From NCBI GenBank assembly GCA_021732995.1, contig JAKFWA010000088.1, positions 22,375 to 86,374 of the forward strand: 64,000 bases of DNA, in the 5' to 3' direction. The notes beneath the pieces are model-generated. The model made no database searches. It was not told the DNA's origin and worked only from the letters and a program-made list of their open reading frames with translations. The position numbers were made by a program, and so were the translations under genes. The stretch is from Planctomycetaceae bacterium (GTDB taxonomy: Bacteria > Planctomycetota > Planctomycetia > Planctomycetales > Planctomycetaceae). Below, piece after piece: positions 59,074 to 64,000 of the stretch (within the stretch, counting starts at the first letter, position 1; every line of letters starts with the position of its first letter).

Positions 59074-60180
59074 TCAGTTGACTCGTGCGACGTCCGTGAA
59101 GAACAGATCCGCATCCGGGATGCCGCAATTCACAGGTTCCAAAGTCCGTCCGGATCGAGGCAGAGGGATGAGGAGTGCCTGAATCTCCGGTCGATTCTGG
59201 CAAAAGCTTCGGGCGTTTTCGAGTCCCATCACAAAAAACGCCGTCGACAACGCATCTGCCTCGGCTGCGGTGGGAGCAATGACCGTTGCCGCCAGCAATT
59301 TGTCCGCCGGCCAACCGCTGCGAGGATCCAGAATATGACCGTAACGCTGCCCCTGGTAACGGAAAAACTGGACCGAATTGCCACTTGTGCCCATCGCGGC
59401 GTTTCTCAATACGAGCGTCCCCAGCCGCTCCTCGGGAAAGATCGGGTTGCGAATTCCGACCGGCCAGCCGCCGAGCCCGTTGTGATCGCCCCGAGCCAGC
59501 ACGCTGCTGTGCCCACCATGCAGCAGCCAGTTCTGGATGTTGTGTTCGTTGAGGACTTCGGCTGCACGGTCCAACGCATAACCCTTTCCGATGGCGTTGA
59601 GCTGCAGCTCAATGTCTGGCTTCGCGAACGAGACCTCGCACGTCGCAGCATCCAGCGACACGAATTCGATCCCGGTCTGCTGCCGGGCGACGTCGATTTC
59701 GTCCTGCGTGGGAATGCGGTTCTCTGTCCGGCAATGTTTCCACAAGCGGACGAGCGGCATCGACGTCGGGTCATACGCTCCGGTCGTTTCGAGAGCGATC
59801 GCCTTGGCTCGGACGAGCAAGTCGAACAGTCGCTCTTCAACTTTGACGGAGTGATCGGCCGCTTGTCGGTTGATCGAAAGCAGCTCGCTGTGGTCTCGAT
59901 ACACCGTCATCTGTGATTCGAGCTCATGGATCAGGCTGAGTGCATCCGACGCATGCCAGGTCTCGACGGCTCGATCCGGCCCATCGTTCAGGATCACATG
60001 AAAGTCGCAGGCCATCGCCTTAGTGCCGAGTCGTACCGTCGGCCCGGATGTCGGCGGCGTGCGCGGCGTCTCGAGACCTTCCAGCAGAGCGTCACCTGCC
60101 GCTCCCGCAACATGCCGAATCTCCCCGCCGAGACTGCGTCCCGTCAGAAAGTCACGGCGGTTGCTGGCGGGATCGGTCAT
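59074..60180 (-). CDS. apbE: FAD:protein FMN transferase (ApbE), second copy
   Basis: A 368-residue ApbE. Family motifs include the flavin-binding MACDFHVILND near 56, ALETTGAYDPTSMPLVRLW near 135, the LLHGGHSSVLARG segment near 218 and HILDPRSGWPADKLLAATV near 288 with metal residues. The N-terminus holds a twin-arginine-like NRRDFLTG, but no hydrophobic stretch follows, so export by Tat is doubtful. It lies upstream of the DoxX gene on the same strand, without an obvious FMN-binding target nearby. The copy at 37541 has a proper signal. Confidence 0.9.
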   Translation of the reverse strand: MTDPASNRRDFLTGRSLGGEIRHVAGAAGDALLEGLETPRTPPTSGPTVRLGTKAMACDFHVILNDGPDRAVETWHASDALSLIHELESQMTVYRDHSELLSINRQAADHSVKVEERLFDLLVRAKAIALETTGAYDPTSMPLVRLWKHCRTENRIPTQDEIDVARQQTGIEFVSLDAATCEVSFAKPDIELQLNAIGKGYALDRAAEVLNEHNIQNWLLHGGHSSVLARGDHNGLGGWPVGIRNPIFPEERLGTLVLRNAAMGTSGNSVQFFRYQGQRYGHILDPRSGWPADKLLAATVIAPTAAEADALSTAFFVMGLENARSFCQNRPEIQALLIPLPRSGRTLEPVNCGIPDADLFFTDVARVN

Positions 60181-60245
60181 GGCGAAGTTCGATTATGAGA
60201 AGCGAGTAAATGACAAGCCGCTGGTGGACTTTCTAACTCAGTGAA

Positions 60246-60372
60246 CTCTTCGCGGCTCCGCGCCTTCGCGTGAGAACTCACAAGGGTGACTCGCCGCAAT
60301 CGCAACGATTCAGAACCCACACAACGTTGCGACGGCGAAGATTCTCACGCGAAGGCGCTAAGTCGCGGAGAA
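60246..60372. repeat. Inverted repeat pair (cgcgaaggcgc type)
   Basis: Left arm ttcgcggctccgcgccttcg then cgtgagaac (about 60248-60276) and right arm attctcacgcgaaggcgct then aagtcgcggag (about 60340-60371) are nearly complementary, with about 65 bases between. This is a widespread kind of dispersed bacterial sequence and lies between the ApbE and glycosyltransferase genes. Confidence 0.55.
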
Positions 60373-60419
60373 TTCAGAATAACACAGAATGCTCGGACGA
60401 GGGCATCCAAGCTACGGCT

Positions 60420-62064
60420 TTAAGGTCGCACGTCTCGCTCCCACATTGCTGCGACTTCGACACCCATTTGACGATGCACATACACCCGCTTCCAGCCCGC
60501 CGCTGCGAGTTCATCCTCGGTCGGCAGGTCCGCTTTGCGAGCGAATGAAATCAAATACTTCGTTTGCTTGTCCGGCCAGTCCATCGCGACCAGTCGCAGC
60601 TGATGTTCTTTGAACGCGGGCACCTGCTTCATCAGTTCCGGCAAATAGAACTGATGCATGATCGGAACGACGGCGACATCCGTATTAGACGGCACGCGCC
60701 GAGCGACTTCCTCAACAAACGTCCGCGAGAGTGAATCTCCCCAGTAGGAAACTTCAAAACCCAGCTTCTCGGCTCCGTAGAGCCCGCCAGTCAAACAGTT
60801 GTAGTAACTGAGCCAGTAAGGCGAGTACGCGACAACTCCGACGCTTTGGCCAATGAGCAGCGCGGCAAGTACGGCATTCGGTCGCCAGTTCTTACGAGCA
60901 AGCAGCTCGCCGAGGGATTCGAAACCGATGCCCGTCAGCACGGCCCACAACGGGAAGCAGATCAGAAACAGCCGCACGCCGTCGTACACCGCAACGGATG
61001 TACTGAAGAGCAACAGCGGGACGATCAGGCCTCCTACGATCAGACTGACACGCGGTGAGCGTACAACGTCGCGGTGCACCTGGAACAATCCCCAGCCGCC
61101 CATCGCCAGCAATCCGATCGGCATCGTGACGGCGAACATGACCCACGGGTAATGCCACGGAACTTCCCTGTCCACGAACTTCTGACCGAGATACCAGCAA
61201 TGCAGCTCAACCCGATTCGTCGAGCGTCCAAAATACTCCCACAGCCGTTGCGGCAGGTCGGACCACAGCCACGGCCAACCCAGACAGAACACAACCGCCC
61301 CGACCAGCAACCAGATCGCGACCGGCTTGATGGCTGCTCCTCGCCAATGAAAGACAGCCCAGACTATCACGAGTGGCGGCAACAGCACGGCTTGAATCTT
61401 GGTCAGCAGCAACAACCCGAACAAAACTCCGGTCCACGTGGCTGCCCGACTGGAAGGTCTCTCGCCCGCCGACCAGAAATGAGCCACCGAGAAAATCGCT
61501 GCGGACCAGGTCAGGTTCAACACCGTTTCCAGCGACGCTAAGTGTGCGTCCCCGAAAACTCGCGGCATCAGGACGAGTGCGACCGAAGCGATCCAGCCGC
61601 AGCGTCGCCCCCAGTTCGCCCCGGCAAACCAGCCGGTCAGCCAGACGGTGATCGCAAATGCGGCCGCCGATCCAATTCGCGCACAGACGGTCAGAGTTGT
61701 CAGCATCCCCGGTTGCTGGGGGATTTCTCCGGAAACCCACGACTGTGTGAGGGAATGAAAGACGCCCAGCCACAGTCGCCCGAACGGCGGATGGTCGGCG
61801 TTGTAGACCGAGAAGCCTTCCATCACCGACGCCGGATCGAGCAGGCTGATGCCCAGGCTGCGAACAAGTTCGACGAGGTACGCTCCCATCACCACGTTGA
61901 AGGACTCATCCAGTGTGATGCCCGGCCCTTCGGCACTCAAAGGGAGCCAGTTCGCCGGATCGATCGTCAGGACCACGGCCACGAAGCTCAGCAACGCAAC
62001 AACGGCAGGTCCGAGCCAGGCTGACTCGCCGCATCGCTGCATCAATTGCCGAACTTGAGCCATG
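60420..62064 (-). CDS. Membrane glycosyltransferase of the PMT/ArnT (GT-C) type
   Basis: A 547-residue integral protein. The first external loop has the acidic pair ITLDESFNVVMG near residue 48 expected in GT-C enzymes, and about ten membrane helices follow (VALVLMPRVFGDAHLASLET, LLWSDL-type loops). A soluble C-terminal domain completes it. It transfers a sugar from a polyprenyl-phosphate donor to an unknown acceptor. The frame is open to 62228, but the extra part runs through a dispersed repeat, so ATG 62064 is preferred. It is possibly a single-gene unit. Confidence 0.82.
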
Positions 62065-62116
62065 TGCGAAGTACCGATCAGCCGCGGAAGTTGGAGAGGT
62101 CGAAGCCGCTTTCGAT

Positions 62117-62169
62117 CCTTCTCCCCCTTCACAAGGGGGAGAAGGTGCCCGTCAGGCCGGATGAGGGGC
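62117..62169. repeat. GC-rich palindromic repeat (ccttctccccctt...aagggggagaagg type)
   Basis: A perfect stem, ccttctccccctt pairs with aagggggagaagg around a tcac loop, followed by tgcccgtcaggccggatgag and gggc. It shares its layout with 35732-35781 and 55896-55940. It lies between the glycosyltransferase and groES. Confidence 0.65.
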
Positions 62170-62532
62170 ACCAAGGCCAGCGTCACCCCTCGCGAATGCA
62201 GGTTGGCGAGCCTCTCGAACGCAGTCAATTCGCCGCGCGGCAGGCGTCTGCAGATGAGTCAATTTCGCGCCCAGAATCCCTGCCAAGCTGACAGAACGAT
62301 TGGTCGGCGACCGAGTTCTTGCCGCTTTTGGCAGCCAGCCGTTCTTGGCGGATATTCATAAATCCCTGTTTAACAATCACTTCCGACGCGACGTCATTCT
62401 TGGCACACAGTTCGCTCGATGCGTGAGCGCCCGGAGATGCCGGTGCTGATGCAATCTCATCTGCGTGTCGTCCCTTGACGTCTGGGGCGGACCGCTGACG
62501 AACTTCAACGTGCAAGACCCAGGAGACCCCGC
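62170..62532. other. groES upstream region
   Basis: 363 bases between the repeat and groES. It must carry the groESL promoter. Candidate elements such as ttggca...tattcat near 62325-62356 are weak. No CIRCE (TTAGCACTC-N9-GAGTGCTAA) or clear heat-shock sigma promoter is seen. Confidence 0.5.
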
Positions 62533-62844
62533 ATGGCCAAGAAGACCGCGCCCGTGACCTCGAAGTTGATTCCGCTCGGCGATCGAGTCGTTCTGCAGCG
62601 TGACGCTGCTGAAGAAACCACCGCTGGCGGCATCGTGCTGCCCGATTCCGCGAAGAATAAGCCACAACGCGGCACGGTCATTTCGGTCGGCGAAGGCTAC
62701 GTTCGTCGCGACGGCAAGAAGGTTCCGCTGACGGTCAAGGCTGGCGACGCAGTTCTCTTCAGTTCTTACGCCGGCGAAGAAATCCGAGTTGGCGAAGACG
62801 ACTACCTGCTGCTCCGCGAGAGCGACATCCTCGCGACGTTCTAA
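62533..62844 (+). CDS. groES: Co-chaperonin GroES
   Basis: A 103-residue GroES. The start, [19 protein letters not shown], the mobile loop [20 protein letters not shown], the VGEGY segment, and the C-terminal [23 protein letters not shown] are all canonical. It caps the GroEL ring. GGAGA lies about nine bases before ATG 62533. groEL follows by 117 bases on the same strand, which is the conserved order. The first ten residues ([10 protein letters not shown]) are slightly longer than in E. coli. Confidence 0.97.
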   Translation: MAKKTAPVTSKLIPLGDRVVLQRDAAEETTAGGIVLPDSAKNKPQRGTVISVGEGYVRRDGKKVPLTVKAGDAVLFSSYAGEEIRVGEDDYLLLRESDILATF

Positions 62845-62961
62845 TTCACGAGGGATCGGTTGGTCCCTCTTGCTTGTGGCGGGTCGCTGACTCGCGAAAT
62901 CCTGTGCGACTCCGCTGCCTGATTACCGCAGCGCATTTCATTCATTCGGAGATTCATCGTC

Positions 62962-64000
62962 ATGGCAAAGATCATTGCCTTCGATCAAGAAGCCCAAGAG
63001 GCCATGCGTCGCGGCGTGCAGAAGCTCGCCAAGGCCGTCAAGGCAACACTCGGCCCACGCGGTCGTAACGTCATTCTGCAGAAGAGCTTCGGCTCGCCCA
63101 CCGTCACGAAGGACGGTGTGACGGTCGCTCGCGAGATTGAACTCGCCGACAAGTTCGAAGACATGGGCGCCCGCCTCGTTCGCGAAGTTGCCAGCCGCAC
63201 CTCCGACAACGCTGGTGACGGCACCACCACCGCGACCGTGATGGCCGAAGCGATCTTCATTGAAGGTCTGAAGGCTGTTGTCGCCGGTGTGAACCCGATC
63301 GACATGAAGCGCGGTATCGACAAGGCTGTTGAGCAGATCACTGCCAAGCTGGCCGAGATGTCGACTCCCTGCCAGAAGAAGGAACGAGTTGCTCAAGTCG
63401 GTACCGTGGCCGCCAACGGCGACGAAGAGATCGGTGCGATTCTGGCCGACGCGATGGAGCAAGTCGGTAAGGATGGCGTGATCACCGTCGAAGACGGCAA
63501 GAGCATGAAGACGGAGCTCGAGAAGAAGGAAGGCATGCAGTTCGACCGCGGTTATCTGTCGCCTTACTTCGTGACCGATCCAGCTTCGATGGAAGCCGTC
63601 TACGAAGACTGCTACGTCCTGATTCACGAAAAGAAGCTGAGCAACGTCAAGGACCTGGTTCCTGTCCTGGAGAAGGTTGTTCAAGCTGGCAAGCCGCTGC
63701 TGATCATCGCTGAAGACGTTGATGGTGACGCGCTTGCCGCTCTGGTCATCAACAAGCTGCGTGGCACGTTCAAGTGCGTCGCAGTGAAGGCTCCTGGCTA
63801 CGGCGATCGTCGCAAGGCGATGCTGCAAGACGTCGCGATTATGTGCGGCGGCCAGGCGATCTTCGAAGACTTGGGTATCAAGCTGGAGAACGTTCAGCTC
63901 AGCGACCTCGGCCGAGTCAAGAAGGCGATTATCGACAAGGACAACACCACTCTGATCGAAGGCTACGGCAAGACGTCAGATCTGAAGGCCCGCATCGAGC
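62962..64000 (+). CDS. groEL: Chaperonin GroEL, N-terminal part (3' end outside window)
   Basis: The frame is open from ATG 62962 to the window edge, 346 residues of a normal ~540. Family blocks include [20 protein letters not shown] with the Pro-rich nucleotide loop near 28, [12 protein letters not shown] near 50, [14 protein letters not shown] near 85 (the ATP-site D-G-T-T-T), and [10 protein letters not shown] near 198. CGGAGA lies about eleven bases before the start. The C-terminal GGM tail or other variant cannot be seen. Multiple groEL copies are common in Planctomycetes. Confidence 0.97.
   Translation, partial: MAKIIAFDQEAQEAMRRGVQKLAKAVKATLGPRGRNVILQKSFGSPTVTKDGVTVAREIELADKFEDMGARLVREVASRTSDNAGDGTTTATVMAEAIFIEGLKAVVAGVNPIDMKRGIDKAVEQITAKLAEMSTPCQKKERVAQVGTVAANGDEEIGAILADAMEQVGKDGVITVEDGKSMKTELEKKEGMQFDRGYLSPYFVTDPASMEAVYEDCYVLIHEKKLSNVKDLVPVLEKVVQAGKPLLIIAEDVDGDALAALVINKLRGTFKCVAVKAPGYGDRRKAMLQDVAIMCGGQAIFEDLGIKLENVQLSDLGRVKKAIIDKDNTTLIEGYGKTSDLKARIE

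Noticed and set aside
62229..62532. CIRCE-like heat-shock operator upstream of groES
   Set aside because: The only similar stretch (tgagcgcc ... ggtgctga) has mismatches and the wrong half-sites, so it does not meet the TTAGCACTC/GAGTGCTAA consensus.

Overview
The window is a stretch of a Planctomycetes chromosome, roughly 57% GC by eye. The strongest pointers are two large secreted proteins with the planctomycete cytochrome c / DUF1549 / DUF1553 architecture, many Gfo/Idh/MocA oxidoreductases, a DUF1080 protein, a ceramidase-like hydrolase, ApbE and DoxX genes, and a groES-groEL pair of planctomycete type. Genus cannot be decided from the sequence alone. There is no phage, integrase, IS element or CRISPR array. 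Most of the window is ordinary chromosome with short operons on both strands.

Layout. 1-4.5 kb: end of an MFS transporter, then a minus-strand run of YbaK, SelA and an inositol-monophosphatase-like protein, preceded by a LexA-type repressor that has lost its catalytic lysine. 4.8-8.5 kb: a three-gene minus operon (methyltransferase, E2-type acyltransferase, cytochrome P450) that looks like a small-molecule tailoring cassette. 8.7-20 kb: a thioredoxin/haem/PDZ protein, a VOC protein, a DUF1549/DUF1553 protein, an RluA-type pseudouridine synthase overlapping tail-to-tail with an adenylate kinase, a large TPR protein and an MFS transporter. 20-27.3 kb: a LysR regulator followed by gltB and gltD (ammonia assimilation). 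27.3-31 kb: small proteins, tRNA-Glu and a PAS/GAF histidine kinase with a single-domain response regulator. 31-37 kb: a second DUF1549/DUF1553 protein, a Gfo/Idh/MocA protein and a ceramidase-like enzyme. 37.5-41.6 kb: ApbE, an exported FMN-binding protein and a fused membrane polyferredoxin, a coherent candidate for an envelope flavin/Fe-S electron-transfer chain. 41.7-46 kb: tRNA-His, MoxR ATPase, DJ-1/PfpI, DUF1080 and an aminotransferase. 46-48.2 kb: a small accessory patch with a frameshifted DUF6940 gene, a decayed fragment of the same family and two orphan membrane-anchored proteins. 48.2-57.6 kb: acyltransferase-3/SGNH protein, cupin, small secreted protein, GH57 glucanotransferase, MFS drug-type transporter, a possible 35-residue membrane protein and a Tat-exported oxidoreductase. 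57.7-64 kb: a DoxX protein with a long insertion, a second ApbE, a membrane glycosyltransferase, groES and the start of groEL.

Non-coding structure is informative. Both tRNA genes have matching -35/-10 promoters with the same 14-base -10/discriminator block and are followed by hairpin-plus-U terminators. Two families of small dispersed palindromic repeats sit mostly at gene ends. The most unusual items are the LexA variant, the ApbE/FMN/polyferredoxin module, the P450 cassette with a 13-bp inverted repeat in its leader, and the frameshifted and partly duplicated DUF6940 gene. Functions below rest on motifs read by eye; no database search was possible.
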